The position numbers and the translations under genes are program-made. Below, in pieces: positions 6,454 through 14,802 of a stretch of DNA of 33,600 bases. The notes beneath the pieces are model-generated. The model ran no database searches, was not told where the DNA came from, and was given only the letters and a program-made list of their open reading frames with translations. This DNA is from UBA9676 sp036522155 (lineage in GTDB: Bacteria > Actinomycetota > Actinomycetes > Streptosporangiales > Streptosporangiaceae): NCBI GenBank assembly GCA_036522155.1, contig DATDGI010000436.1, forward strand, positions 1 through 33,600, given 5' to 3'. The stretch's first letter is position 1; every line of letters begins with the position of its first letter.

Positions 6454-6831
6454 TCAGCCGTCAGCCGCCGGGCCGTTACCCGATGAGCCGGAGCCTGCCG
6501 CATCCGGGCCGGAGCCTGGCTCATCGGGAGGGCGGTAGCGCTCGGGCAGGTTCGGCTCGTAGGCGCGGAAACCACGGGTACTCGTCGGCTCGCGGCCGCC
6601 ATTGGCGAATACGACAGCGAAATACGGGATCGCGACCGCGCCGATGGCCGGGATCGCGGTCAGCCAGCCGCCGCCGTTCACGTACACCAGCACCGCGACG
6701 AGGAAGCAGAGCACCCGGATGCCCATCATCAGCAGGTAGCGGCGCTCCCGGTAGGCGATATCGGCCGACCGTGGCCGCTGCGCCTCGGTGACCAGATGCG
6801 CGCCGGGGCGCCGGGTCCGGCGGATGGCCAT
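6454..6831 (-). CDS. DUF3099 membrane protein
   Basis: The 125-residue protein matches the actinobacterial DUF3099 pattern: a short basic N-terminus, the block DIAYRERRYLLMMGIRVLCF leading into two transmembrane helices (about residues 35-53 and 57-76) separated by a short Gly-rich turn, then a Pro/Gly/Ser-rich tail. Its function is unknown; a small membrane-anchored role is all that can be inferred. ATG 6831 is preceded by GAAGG at 5-nt spacing; GTG 6834 is an alternative. It lies close to the hydroxy-acid oxidase gene on the same strand (12 bp after that stop), so the two are probably co-transcribed. Confidence 0.85.
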   Translation of the reverse strand: MAIRRTRRPGAHLVTEAQRPRSADIAYRERRYLLMMGIRVLCFLVAVLVYVNGGGWLTAIPAIGAVAIPYFAVVFANGGREPTSTRGFRAYEPNLPERYRPPDEPGSGPDAAGSGSSGNGPAADG

Positions 6832-6843
6832 CACGCCTTCACG

Positions 6844-7893
6844 TTATGCCAGGCCCGGGATGTCGGCCAGGGTGGCCGCCCCGGCCAGTGCCATGGCATG
6901 GCCGAGATCGCTGGTCAGGCCGTCCAGCAGGGCCTGCACGCCGTCGCGGCCACCGGCGGCCAGCGCCCAGAGCACCGGGCGGCCCAGGAACACCGCCGAG
7001 GCCCCGCCGGCCAGCGCGGCCAGCACGTCCTCCCCGGTGCGCACGCCGCCGTCCACCCCCACCAGCGGCGCCGGCCCGGTGGCCGCCAGCGCCGCGGCCA
7101 CCTCGGGCAGCGCGAGAGCGGTCGGCCGGGCATGGTCCAGCTGCCGGCCGCCGTGGTTGGACACGATCACCCCCGCCGCCCCGGCGGCCAGGCAGGCCAG
7201 CGCGTCGTCGGCCCGGAGCACCCCCTTCACCAGGACGGGCCGGTTGCCCGCCAGGCCGGCCAGCCAGCCGATGTCGGCGAAGGTGAGGTCGGCGGCCTGT
7301 TCCGCGGCTGCCGGGTCGGCCAGCGGCCCGGTGTTGACGAAGAACTGCTCCGGCGGGATGAACAGGTCGTCGCGGTCCTGCCGCTTGCGCCCGAGTACCG
7401 GTGCGTCGGCGGTGAGGACCAGCGCCGCCGCGCCGGCCGCGACGGCCCGGCGGACCAGGCCGGCGGTGAGCTCGCGGTCGCGCATGATGTACACCTGGAA
7501 CCACCAGCTGCCCCCGGCCCCGGCGACGGCGGCGCCGATGTCCTCGATCCGGCGGCTGCTCCGGGTGGACAGCACGAACAGCGCGCCGGCCCGGGCCGTT
7601 CCCGTCGCGGTGGCCAGCTCGCCCTCGGGATGGGCCAGGCCGTGGAAGGCGGTGGGGGCGACCGCGACCGGGGTGCGCAGCGCTGCGCCGCCCAGTGAGA
7701 GGCTGGTATCGACGCGCGAGACATCCCGCAGCACCCGGGGCCGCAGCCAGCAGCGCCGCCAGGCCCTCTGGTTGGCCCGCAGCGCGGCCTCGCGGCCGGA
7801 GCCGCCCGCGTAGAAGTCGTAGACCCCGGCCGCGAGCACCGCCTTGGCCTGCTGCTCCAGCTCGGCGACGTCGGGCACCATAGCGATAACCAT
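6844..7893 (-). CDS. FMN-dependent alpha-hydroxy-acid oxidase/dehydrogenase
   Basis: The 349-residue TIM-barrel flavoenzyme oxidises an (S)-2-hydroxy acid to the 2-oxo acid; lactate-type substrates are typical, but the substrate is not determined. Family features seen: the N-terminal YDFYAGGSG with the active-site Tyr (about residues 25-33), the FMN-binding TAFHGLAHPEGE region, QVYIMRDR, TADAPVLGRKRQD, the catalytic His in SNHGGRQLD (His near 247) with the following Arg, and the phosphate-binding VDGGVRTGEDV and FLGRPVLW segments. ATG 7893 is used; ATG 7881 is also possible and neither has a strong Shine-Dalgarno. The dodecin gene starts only 30 bp away on the other strand, pairing a flavoenzyme with a flavin-storage protein. 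Confidence 0.92.
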   Translation of the reverse strand: MVIAMVPDVAELEQQAKAVLAAGVYDFYAGGSGREAALRANQRAWRRCWLRPRVLRDVSRVDTSLSLGGAALRTPVAVAPTAFHGLAHPEGELATATGTARAGALFVLSTRSSRRIEDIGAAVAGAGGSWWFQVYIMRDRELTAGLVRRAVAAGAAALVLTADAPVLGRKRQDRDDLFIPPEQFFVNTGPLADPAAAEQAADLTFADIGWLAGLAGNRPVLVKGVLRADDALACLAAGAAGVIVSNHGGRQLDHARPTALALPEVAAALAATGPAPLVGVDGGVRTGEDVLAALAGGASAVFLGRPVLWALAAGGRDGVQALLDGLTSDLGHAMALAGAATLADIPGLA

Positions 7894-7923
7894 GCCATGA
7901 TCATCAGCACGAACGGAGGCACC

Positions 7924-8136
7924 ATGACCGACCGCACGTACCGGGTGACGGAGATCGTCGGCACCTCGGCGGAGGGGGTCGAGCCGGCCATCCGCAACGG
8001 CCTGAGCCGAGCCGCGCAGACCCTGCGGCACCTGGACTGGTTCGAGGTAACCCAGATCCGCGGCCAGATCGAGGACGGCCGGGTGGCCCACTACCAGGTG
8101 GGCCTGAAGGTCGGCTTCCGGCTGGAGGACGCCTAG
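7924..8136 (+). CDS. Dodecin, flavin-binding storage protein
   Basis: Dodecins are about 70 residues long and assemble as hollow dodecamers that bind FMN/riboflavin (and CoA in some actinobacteria), buffering free flavin. The 70-residue product shows the family pattern: YRVTEIVGTS at the first strand, the single helix around AIRNGLSRAAQTL, and the strands DWFEVTQIRG and QVGLKVGFRLE; the Trp of DWFEV is the residue that stacks on flavin. ATG 7924 is preceded by GGAGG at 5-nt spacing, better than upstream in-frame starts. It is divergent from the FMN oxidase and convergent with tldE, 8 bp before the end of tldE. Confidence 0.96.
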   Translation: MTDRTYRVTEIVGTSAEGVEPAIRNGLSRAAQTLRHLDWFEVTQIRGQIEDGRVAHYQVGLKVGFRLEDA

Positions 8137-8144
8137 GCCCTGGC

Positions 8145-9548
8145 CTAGCTGGCCTGGCTGACCGACGACATGTTGAAAGCGTCCACCCGCAGCGGCGGCA
8201 TCGCCGTCCGGCTGAAGTAGTCGCCCCACTCGCGGGACAGGGCCGGCCCGGTGGCACCGGCCTCGGTCGCCCTGGCCAGCATGCCGACCGGGCTCTCGTT
8301 GAACCGGAAGTTGTTGACCGCCGCGGTGACCTCACCGTTCTCGACCAGGTAGATCCCGTCCCTGGTGAGCCCGGTGAGGAGCAGCGTCTGCGGGTCCACC
8401 TCGCGGATGTACCACAGGCAGGTCAGCAGCAGCCCGCGCCCGGTCTGGGCGACCATGTCGTCCAGGGTGGCGGTGCCGCCCGCGTCCAGGATGAGGTTCC
8501 CGATCGCGGGGGTCACCCCGAGCCCGGACAGCGCGGCGGTGTGCCGGGTCTGGATCAGGGCGGCCAGGTTCCCGCCGGAGATCCACTCGGTCGGCCTCAG
8601 CGCGAGGCCGTTGTCAAAGACCGACGACTGGCGGCCGGACGCGTGCGCGACCACGAACGGGGCACAGCCGAGCCCGGCCGCGGCCGGATCGCCGCGCAGG
8701 GTCAGCGGCAGGCCGGCCAGGCGGTCTCCGACCCTCGTCCCGCCACCGGGCTTGCTGAACACCGTCCGGCCGTCGAGGGCGTCCTTGGCACCGGCCGACC
8801 AGTACAGGTAGACGAGGAGGTCGGCGACCGCGGCCGGCGGCAGCAGGGTCTCGTAGCGCCCGGCCGGCAGCTCCACCCGGCGCGCGGCCCAGTCCAGCCG
8901 CCGGGACAGGTCGGCGTGCAGGGTGGTCACGTCGACGTCGGTGAAGTCGCGGGTGCCCTGCCCGGTCCAGGCCGACCTGGTCAGGTCGGCCGACTTGGCG
9001 TTGATCTCGACCGTGCCGACCGGCTGGGAGTACCGCAGCCGCAGCCCGCTTGAGGTGCCCAGGAACGTGCTGGTCACCGAATGCTCAGCGAACCCGTACA
9101 GCTTCTGGCCGGCGGACGCGGCGGCGTCAAACACGCCACCGAGCGCGGCCGAGAAGGCGCCGAAGACACCGATCTCCGTCCCGGCCGCCGGTTCGTCCCA
9201 GGCCGGACCGGGCGCCGTGGACGGGGCCAGCAGCGCCTGCGCATCCTCGGCGGGCGAGCTCTCCGTGGCCGCCTGCTCCGCCGCCCGGACCACGTCCCCG
9301 ATCTGGCCGGGCCGCACCCCGGCCCGGGACACCACCCCGGCCCGGGTGCCGCCGGCCGACCGGCTGATCGCGATGACGGTCAGCTGCCGGGAGCGGGAGA
9401 TCCCGTTCGTGGTGAGCGTGTTCCCGGCCCAGCGCAGGTTCGCCTCCGACGTCTCATCCGCGATCACCACGCACTCGTCGCAGCTGGCGGCGGCCAGCGC
9501 CCGCTCCACGGTGTCCTGGGGCGCCAAGGTTTCCTGGGGCGTGGTCAT
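8145..9548 (-). CDS. pmbA: TldE/PmbA-like subunit of the TldD-TldE metalloprotease
   Basis: TldE (PmbA) is the non-catalytic partner of TldD in a heterodimeric protease that cleaves unfolded or modified peptides in the cytoplasm; in enterobacteria it matures microcin B17 and degrades CcdA. The 467-residue protein has the family N-terminal half (ADETSEANLRWAGNTLTTNGISRSRQLTV) and the C-terminal beta-rich half (LLLTGLTRDGIYLVENGEVTAAVNNFRFNESP), without the HExxxH motif, as expected for TldE. ATG 9548 overlaps the tldD stop by 4 bp (ATGA), indicating translational coupling and equal output. No peptide precursor, YcaO or radical-SAM RiPP enzyme is nearby, so a housekeeping role is more likely than natural-product maturation. 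Confidence 0.93.
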   Translation of the reverse strand: MTTPQETLAPQDTVERALAAASCDECVVIADETSEANLRWAGNTLTTNGISRSRQLTVIAISRSAGGTRAGVVSRAGVRPGQIGDVVRAAEQAATESSPAEDAQALLAPSTAPGPAWDEPAAGTEIGVFGAFSAALGGVFDAAASAGQKLYGFAEHSVTSTFLGTSSGLRLRYSQPVGTVEINAKSADLTRSAWTGQGTRDFTDVDVTTLHADLSRRLDWAARRVELPAGRYETLLPPAAVADLLVYLYWSAGAKDALDGRTVFSKPGGGTRVGDRLAGLPLTLRGDPAAAGLGCAPFVVAHASGRQSSVFDNGLALRPTEWISGGNLAALIQTRHTAALSGLGVTPAIGNLILDAGGTATLDDMVAQTGRGLLLTCLWYIREVDPQTLLLTGLTRDGIYLVENGEVTAAVNNFRFNESPVGMLARATEAGATGPALSREWGDYFSRTAMPPLRVDAFNMSSVSQAS

Positions 9549-11065
9549 GACCCCTCCGCCACGGTGTTGAGTATCCGCACCCCCCGCATCAGCACCGCCG
9601 GGCAGCCGTGGCTGACCGGCGCGACCTGGCCGGGCTGGCCCTTACCGCAGTTGAATGCCCCGCCGAGCACATAGGTCTGCGGGCCGCCGACGGCCTCCAT
9701 CGAGTTCCAGAAGTCGGTGGTGGTCGCCTGGTAGGCGACGTCGCGGAGCTGGCCGGCCAGCCGGCCGTGCGAGATCTGGTAGAAGCGCTGGCCGGTGAAC
9801 TGGAAGTTGTACCGCTGCATGTCGATCGACCAGCTCTTGTCCCCGAGCACATAGATGCCGTCGTCCACACCGGCGATCAGCTCGGCGGTGGACGGCCCGC
9901 CCGCGGCGGGGTGCAGGGAGACGTTGGCCATCCGCTGGATCGGCATGTGGGCGGGGGAGTCGGCGAACGCGCAGCCGTTGGACCGGCCGAACCCCTGCAT
10001 CCGGGCCATCCGCCGGTCCAGCTGGTAGCCGGTGAGGACACCGCCGGTGATGAGATCCCAGGACTGGGTGGCGACGCCTTCGTCGTCGTAGCCGACGGTG
10101 GCCAGCCCGTGCTCGGCGGTGCGGTCGCCGGTGACGTGCATGAGCGGCGAGCCGTAGCGCAGGCTGCCGAGCTTGTCCACGGTGGCGAACGAGGTCCCGG
10201 CGTAGGCCGCCTCGTAGCCGAGCGCCCGGTCGAGCTCGGTGGCGTGGCCGATCGACTCGTGGATCGTCAGCCACAGATTGCTCGGGTCCACCACCAGGTC
10301 GTAGCGGCCGGCCTGGACGCTGGGGGCGGCCAGCTTCTCAGCCAGCAGCCCGGGCAGCTCGGCCAGCTCGGCCGGGAAGTCCCACGCCCCGGGCTGGCCG
10401 GCCGCCCACGGGCTGCCGCCCAGGTATTCCAGGCCGCGCCCGGCCGGCGGGGCGAGTGTGCGCATGGTCTCGAACCGGCCGCCGGGCTCCACGGCGAGCG
10501 CGGTCACCACCGGGTTCAGCCGGACCCGCTGCTGGAGCGCGGTGGTGACGCCGTCGGCGTAGAACTTGCACTCCCGGACCTGGTAGAGCGAGGCATCCAC
10601 GTGGTTGATCCGCTGGTCGGCCAGCAGGCGCGAGCTCCACTCGCCGAGCAGCGCCACCTTGTCCGCCACCCCCACGTCGAACGGGTCCACCTGGTAGGCG
10701 GAGACCCAGCTGACCTCGCCGTAACCGGGCTCGCCGGCCAGCTCGATCCGCTCCGTGCTGATGGCGGCCGCGACCCTGGCGACCTGCACCGCCTCCTCGG
10801 CGGCCCGCACCGCCGAGGCCACCGTGAGGTCGACCGACGCGGCGAATCCCCAGGTGCCGTCGAGCACGACCCGCACGGCCAGCCCCAGGTCGTCGGCGTC
10901 GTACATGGTCTCCAGATGGCCGTCCGAGAGCCCGATCCGCTGGGCCCTGATCCGCTCGGCCCGGAAGTCGGCGTGCTGGGCGCCAAGCTCGGCCGCGCGC
11001 TGGCGGGCGGCGCCGGCGAGATCGGCCAGCGGGTAGGCGGTGAACTCGGGATCGATACCAGGCAC
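9545..11065 (-). CDS. tldD: TldD-like metalloprotease, catalytic subunit
   Basis: This is the catalytic zinc subunit of the TldD-TldE protease, about 506 residues. The metal-binding HESIGH motif lies near residues 268-273 inside LWLTIHESIGHATELDRALG, and the C-terminal region (SIDMQRYNFQFTGQRFYQI, then GGPQTYVLGGAFNCGKGQP) is typical of actinobacterial TldD. GTG 11065 is preferred to farther in-frame starts because the -10-like box TAGGTT ends 7 nt before it, giving a probable leaderless transcript. The gene heads a two-gene operon with tldE and is divergent from fabG across 41 bp. Confidence 0.94.
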   Translation of the reverse strand: MPGIDPEFTAYPLADLAGAARQRAAELGAQHADFRAERIRAQRIGLSDGHLETMYDADDLGLAVRVVLDGTWGFAASVDLTVASAVRAAEEAVQVARVAAAISTERIELAGEPGYGEVSWVSAYQVDPFDVGVADKVALLGEWSSRLLADQRINHVDASLYQVRECKFYADGVTTALQQRVRLNPVVTALAVEPGGRFETMRTLAPPAGRGLEYLGGSPWAAGQPGAWDFPAELAELPGLLAEKLAAPSVQAGRYDLVVDPSNLWLTIHESIGHATELDRALGYEAAYAGTSFATVDKLGSLRYGSPLMHVTGDRTAEHGLATVGYDDEGVATQSWDLITGGVLTGYQLDRRMARMQGFGRSNGCAFADSPAHMPIQRMANVSLHPAAGGPSTAELIAGVDDGIYVLGDKSWSIDMQRYNFQFTGQRFYQISHGRLAGQLRDVAYQATTTDFWNSMEAVGGPQTYVLGGAFNCGKGQPGQVAPVSHGCPAVLMRGVRILNTVAEGS

Positions 11066-11106
11066 GCATGGCAACCTATCCCACCCATCCAGGTACGCTG
11101 CCGCCC
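11066..11106. promoter_or_regulatory. 41-bp divergent promoter region, tldD and fabG
   Basis: Toward tldD, TAGGTT lies 7 nt before the GTG start; toward fabG, TACGCT (about 11093-11098) lies 8 nt before the ATG. Both fit the TAnnnT -10 box of actinobacterial leaderless genes. No Shine-Dalgarno is present for either gene. Confidence 0.5.
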
Positions 11107-11811
11107 ATGACCCGATCAACCCTCGTGACCGGCGGCAACCGCGGCATCGGGCTGGCCATCGCCCGCAGGCTCGCCGCCGACGGCCATGCCGTCACCGTCA
11201 CGTCGCGGACCGGGGACAAGGTCCCGGACCTGGCCACCGTGGCCTGTGACGTACGGGACGCGGCCGCCGTGGACGCGGCCTTCACCCAGGCCGAGGCCGA
11301 GCAGGGGCCGGTGGAGGTGGTGGTCGCCAACGCCGGCATCACCCGCGACCAGCTGCTGGCCCTGATGAGCGAGGACGATTTCACCTCGGTGATCGACACC
11401 AACCTGGCCGGCGCCTACCGGGTGGCCCGGCGCGCGGTCCGCGGCATGATGCGGCTGCGCCGGGGGCGGCTCATCTTCATCTCTTCCGTCGTTGGCCTGC
11501 TTGGCTCGGGCGGTCAGGCCAACTACGCCGCATCCAAGGCCGGGCTGATCGGGCTGGCCCGCTCGCTGGCCAGGGAGCTGGGGTCGCGGAACATCACCAG
11601 CAACGTGGTCGCACCGGGTTTCGTGGACACCGACATGACCGCCGTGCTGCCGGACGAGCGCAAGGCCGCGATCCTGGCCCAGGTTCCGCTCGGCCGGCTG
11701 GCCACGGCGGACGAGGTGGCGGCCACGGTCGCGTTCCTGGCCTCCGACGACGCCGCCTACATCACCGGCGCGGTCATCCCGGTCGACGGCGGCCTCGGCA
11801 TGGGCCATTAG
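11107..11811 (+). CDS. fabG: 3-oxoacyl-ACP reductase FabG (MabA type)
   Basis: FabG reduces 3-oxoacyl-ACP to (R)-3-hydroxyacyl-ACP with NADPH in the FAS-II elongation cycle. The 234-residue short-chain dehydrogenase has the cofactor motif TGGNRGIG (residues 8-15), NAG at 75-77 and the catalytic tetrad Asn99, Ser127, Tyr140 and Lys144 (YAASK). The C-terminal ITGAVIPVDGGLGMGH is characteristic of the MabA/FabG1 group. ATG 11107 is chosen; an in-frame ATG at 11068 would overlap the divergent tldD promoter and has no signal. It is followed after 27 bp by the enoyl reductase, the same fabG-inhA pairing found in mycobacteria and streptomycetes. Confidence 0.96.
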   Translation: MTRSTLVTGGNRGIGLAIARRLAADGHAVTVTSRTGDKVPDLATVACDVRDAAAVDAAFTQAEAEQGPVEVVVANAGITRDQLLALMSEDDFTSVIDTNLAGAYRVARRAVRGMMRLRRGRLIFISSVVGLLGSGGQANYAASKAGLIGLARSLARELGSRNITSNVVAPGFVDTDMTAVLPDERKAAILAQVPLGRLATADEVAATVAFLASDDAAYITGAVIPVDGGLGMGH

Positions 11812-11838
11812 CGCGGGCCACGAGCGAAGGAGCACGGC

Positions 11839-12603
11839 ATGGGCATTCTGGCGGGCAAGTCGATCCTGGTGACCGGGGTGCTCACCGATTCCTCGATCGC
11901 CTTCCACGTGGCGAAGATCGCCCAGCAGGAGGGCGCGTCGGTGGTGCTCACCGGGTTCGGCCGGATGAGCCTGGTGGAGCGGATCGCGCAGCGGCTGCCC
12001 GACCCGCCGCCGGTGCTGGAACTCGACGTCACCAACACCGGTCAGCTCGACTCGCTGGCGAACCGGATCTCCGCTCATGCCGGCCGGCTGGACGGGGTGG
12101 TGCATGGCGTGGCCTTCGCCCCCCAGTCCGCGCTCGGTGGCAACTTCCTCAACACGGCCTGGGAGGACGTAGCCACCGCGGTGCAGGTGTCGGCCTACTC
12201 GCTGAAGGCGCTGGCCGTGGCGGCGCTGCCGCTGATGACCGGCGGCGGCGCCATCGTCGGCCTGGACTTCGACGCCTCGGTGGCCTGGCCCGCCTACGAC
12301 TGGATGGGCGTGGCCAAGGCGGGCCTGGAGTCGTGCGCCCGCTATCTGGCCCGGGACCTCGGGCCGCGCGGCATCCGGGTCAACCTGGTGGCGGCCGGCC
12401 CGCTGCGCACCATGGCGGCCAAAAGCATTCCCGGTTTCGCCGAATTCGAGGGGCTGTGGCCGAAGCGGGCGCCCCTGGGCTGGGACATCAACAACCCAGA
12501 GCCGGCCGCCCGGGCGTGTGTTGCGCTGCTTTCTGACTGGTTCCCGGCCACCACCGGCGAGATCGTGCACGCCGACGGTGGCGTCCACGCGGTGGGCGGC
12601 TGA
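11839..12603 (+). CDS. fabI: Enoyl-ACP reductase FabI/InhA
   Basis: This enzyme reduces trans-2-enoyl-ACP with NADH, the last step of each FAS-II cycle, and is the isoniazid/triclosan target in relatives. The 254-residue protein has the InhA-type N-terminus (GKSILVTGVLTDSSIAFHVA), a Phe-Gly-Arg in place of classical second-glycine features, GVAFAPQSALGG, and the atypical catalytic pair Tyr153-x6-Lys160 (YDWMGVAK). Its end (TTGEIVHADGGVHAVGG) is also InhA-like. A GAAGGAG Shine-Dalgarno precedes ATG 11839. It forms an operon with fabG; the two act consecutively around the dehydratase step. Confidence 0.97.
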   Translation: MGILAGKSILVTGVLTDSSIAFHVAKIAQQEGASVVLTGFGRMSLVERIAQRLPDPPPVLELDVTNTGQLDSLANRISAHAGRLDGVVHGVAFAPQSALGGNFLNTAWEDVATAVQVSAYSLKALAVAALPLMTGGGAIVGLDFDASVAWPAYDWMGVAKAGLESCARYLARDLGPRGIRVNLVAAGPLRTMAAKSIPGFAEFEGLWPKRAPLGWDINNPEPAARACVALLSDWFPATTGEIVHADGGVHAVGG

Positions 12604-12899
12604 GCCACGCCCGATGGATTAGCGGCACGGGAAAAGGGCAGTGATCCCAGCGGTGAAAGGGCCGTTCTTTCGGAGATCGTCCGGGATATCGATAACAACT
12701 TGTGATGGTTTCGCCTCGTGATCTCAACGTCGCTGATTCTACTCTGCGCCTGAGATCACCCTTGCCCCAGCCGGACGGAGAGGCCTTGGTGCGATAGGCA
12801 CCTGCCCCCGGTGGGTGCGTTACTGACAGAAAGGCGGCGAGTGATGACTCGACCATGCACGGCCAGAAGCCAGCCTGGTGAGGGGTGGGGGGAGCAGCG
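12604..12899 (+). promoter_or_regulatory. Intergenic leader upstream of first peptide ABC operon
   Basis: These 296 bp hold no visible gene. A 9-bp perfect inverted repeat, GTGATCTCA (12718-12726) and TGAGATCAC (12751-12759), lies about 140 bp before the binding-protein start, with the half-site centres 33 bp apart. GCACC (12798-12802) can pair either with GGTGC at 12788-12792 or with GGTGC at 12814-12818, so two exclusive small hairpins are possible. An A+T-richer patch with TATCGATA (12687-12694) lies farther upstream. The promoter probably lies here but no boxes stand out. Confidence 0.45.
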
Positions 12900-14789
12900 A
12901 TGAGGGGAATCGCCCGTAAGGGATTCGGCCTGGCGGCGCTCGTGGCGGCCGCCTCCGTCCTCGCCGCCTGCGGCGGCACCAGCACCACCCCATCGACGAG
13001 CGCGCTGTTCGGCGTGTACGGGAAGATCCCGGCCGCGGCGTCAGGGCCGCAGCACACCGGCAACATCACCGTGTCCGAGCCGCCGAGCTCCACCCCGACT
13101 GCGATCATCCCGCTGCAGCCGACGGCGAACTACTCGGTGTTCACCCTCACGCTCTTCGACTACGAGATGTGGCGGCCGCTGTACTGGACCGTGGTCGGCA
13201 CCGCGCCGCAGTACAACCCGACGTACAGCCTGGCCGACTACCCGGTGGTGAGCAACGGCGGCAAGACCTTCACCATCACGATGAAGAGCTACAAATGGTC
13301 CGATGGCCAGCCGGTCACGTCCAAGGACGTCGCGTTCTGGTACTACCTGCTGAAGGCCGCGGTCAAGGAGAGCCCGGCCAACTGGGGCGGGTACACCCCG
13401 AACGTCGGCCTGCCCGACCAGGTCGCGAGCGTGACCACGCCGAACGCCTCGACGATCGTGTTCACGATGAAGTCGGCGGTCAACCCGTCCTGGCTGGCCC
13501 TCGACCAGCTCGGGTCGGTACAGCCGATGCCCTCGCACGCCTGGGCCCGCGCCAGCGCCGGCGGCCCGCTGCTTGACTTCACCGTCGCGGCCAACGCCAC
13601 GAAGATCTACAACTACCTGATCTCGCAGAACAAGACCGAGGCCACCTGGGCGAGCAACCCGCTGTGGAAGACGGTGGACGGGCCGTATGTGCTGCAGTCG
13701 TTCAACTCGACCAACGCCGCTTACACCATGGTCCCGAACACCCACTACAGCGGACCGCACGCCACCAAGATGTCCGACTACAGCGGGGTCCCGTTCACCT
13801 CGGACAACGCCGAGTACAACGGGGTCAAGGCGTCCAACGTGCAGATTGGCTACGTGCCGACCGCTGACCTGCCGCAGATCGGCAGCATCAAGGCGCTCGG
13901 CTACAACGTCTACGGTTACCCGGACTTCGGCTGGCTGTACATGGATTACAACTTCAAGGACACCACCGGCGACTTCAACAACATCATCAAGCAGCTCTAC
14001 ATCCGGCAGGCGCTCGCTCACCTGCAGGATCAGGCCGGAGTGATCCACGCGTTCTTCGGCGGGGCGGCCGCCCCGGCGTTCGGCCCGGTGCCGACCCTCC
14101 CGAAGAGCCCGTACGCGCCACCGAACGCACTGATCAACCCGTATCCCTACAGCGTTCCCGACGCGATCGCGCTGCTGAAGGCGCACGGCTGGAACGTGGT
14201 CCCGGGCGGCACCACCACCTGCGCGCATGCCGGCACGGCGGCGGGCGAGTGCGGGGCGGGGATCCCGGCCGGCACCAAGCTGGCGTGGAACCTGATCTAC
14301 ACCACCACCCCGGCGAACATCGCCCAGCAGGTGACCGCCTACGCCTCCGAGGCCAAGAAGGCGGGCATCGAGCTGACCCTGAAGTCGAGCAACTTCAACT
14401 ACATCATCGCCAACTACGACGACCCGGCGGCGCCGAAGAACGACAACGCCTGGGCGATGGAGGACTTCGGTGGCTTCACCGATTCCACCTACCCGACCAC
14501 GCTCGGCGTGTTCAACTGCACCGGCAGCGTCAACGAGGGCGGGTACTGCGACCCGACCGCGGACAGCCTCATCCACGCCTCGGTGTTCGGCACCAATCCC
14601 AACGCGGTGAAGAGCGAGGCCGAGTACCTGACCACGCAGGCGCCCGCGCTCTTCCAGCCGAACGTGTCCACCGCGCTGGAGTCCGGGAACGTGCTGGTGT
14701 GGAAGACGACGCTGTCCGGCCCGCCGACCGCGTTCTCGTCCATCACCCAGTACTGGATCAACCCGGAACTGATGTACTTCACGAAGTGA
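12900..14789 (+). CDS. ABC peptide/substrate-binding lipoprotein (family 5), importer 1
   Basis: The 629-residue extracytoplasmic binding protein captures a peptide or similar solute for the transporter encoded downstream. A lipoprotein signal (MRGIARKGFGLAALVAAASV then LAAC) predicts lipidation at Cys24, followed by a Ser/Thr-rich linker. The family 5 pattern is seen in FTITMKSYKWSDGQPVTSKDVAFWY and in the IRQALAHLQDQAGVIHAFFGG block. Two Cys pairs (near GTTTCAHAGTAAGECGAG and FNCTGSVNEGGYCDP) may form disulfides. ATG 12900 has GGGGGGAG just upstream. It heads an operon with two permeases and a fused ATPase, separated from them by strong hairpins. The substrate is unknown; oligopeptides are the family default. 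Confidence 0.93.
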   Translation: MRGIARKGFGLAALVAAASVLAACGGTSTTPSTSALFGVYGKIPAAASGPQHTGNITVSEPPSSTPTAIIPLQPTANYSVFTLTLFDYEMWRPLYWTVVGTAPQYNPTYSLADYPVVSNGGKTFTITMKSYKWSDGQPVTSKDVAFWYYLLKAAVKESPANWGGYTPNVGLPDQVASVTTPNASTIVFTMKSAVNPSWLALDQLGSVQPMPSHAWARASAGGPLLDFTVAANATKIYNYLISQNKTEATWASNPLWKTVDGPYVLQSFNSTNAAYTMVPNTHYSGPHATKMSDYSGVPFTSDNAEYNGVKASNVQIGYVPTADLPQIGSIKALGYNVYGYPDFGWLYMDYNFKDTTGDFNNIIKQLYIRQALAHLQDQAGVIHAFFGGAAAPAFGPVPTLPKSPYAPPNALINPYPYSVPDAIALLKAHGWNVVPGGTTTCAHAGTAAGECGAGIPAGTKLAWNLIYTTTPANIAQQVTAYASEAKKAGIELTLKSSNFNYIIANYDDPAAPKNDNAWAMEDFGGFTDSTYPTTLGVFNCTGSVNEGGYCDPTADSLIHASVFGTNPNAVKSEAEYLTTQAPALFQPNVSTALESGNVLVWKTTLSGPPTAFSSITQYWINPELMYFTK

Positions 14790-14802
14790 GGTGAAGTGAG
14801 GT

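Noticed and set aside
8145..11065. RiPP biosynthetic cluster around TldD/TldE
   Set aside because: No precursor peptide, YcaO, radical-SAM maturase or dedicated exporter adjoins; moaA and the ABC exporter are several kb away with their own logic.
12885..12899. GTG start five codons before the receptor 1 ATG
   Set aside because: ATG 12900 has the purine-rich ribosome site directly upstream and gives a normal lipoprotein signal peptide.
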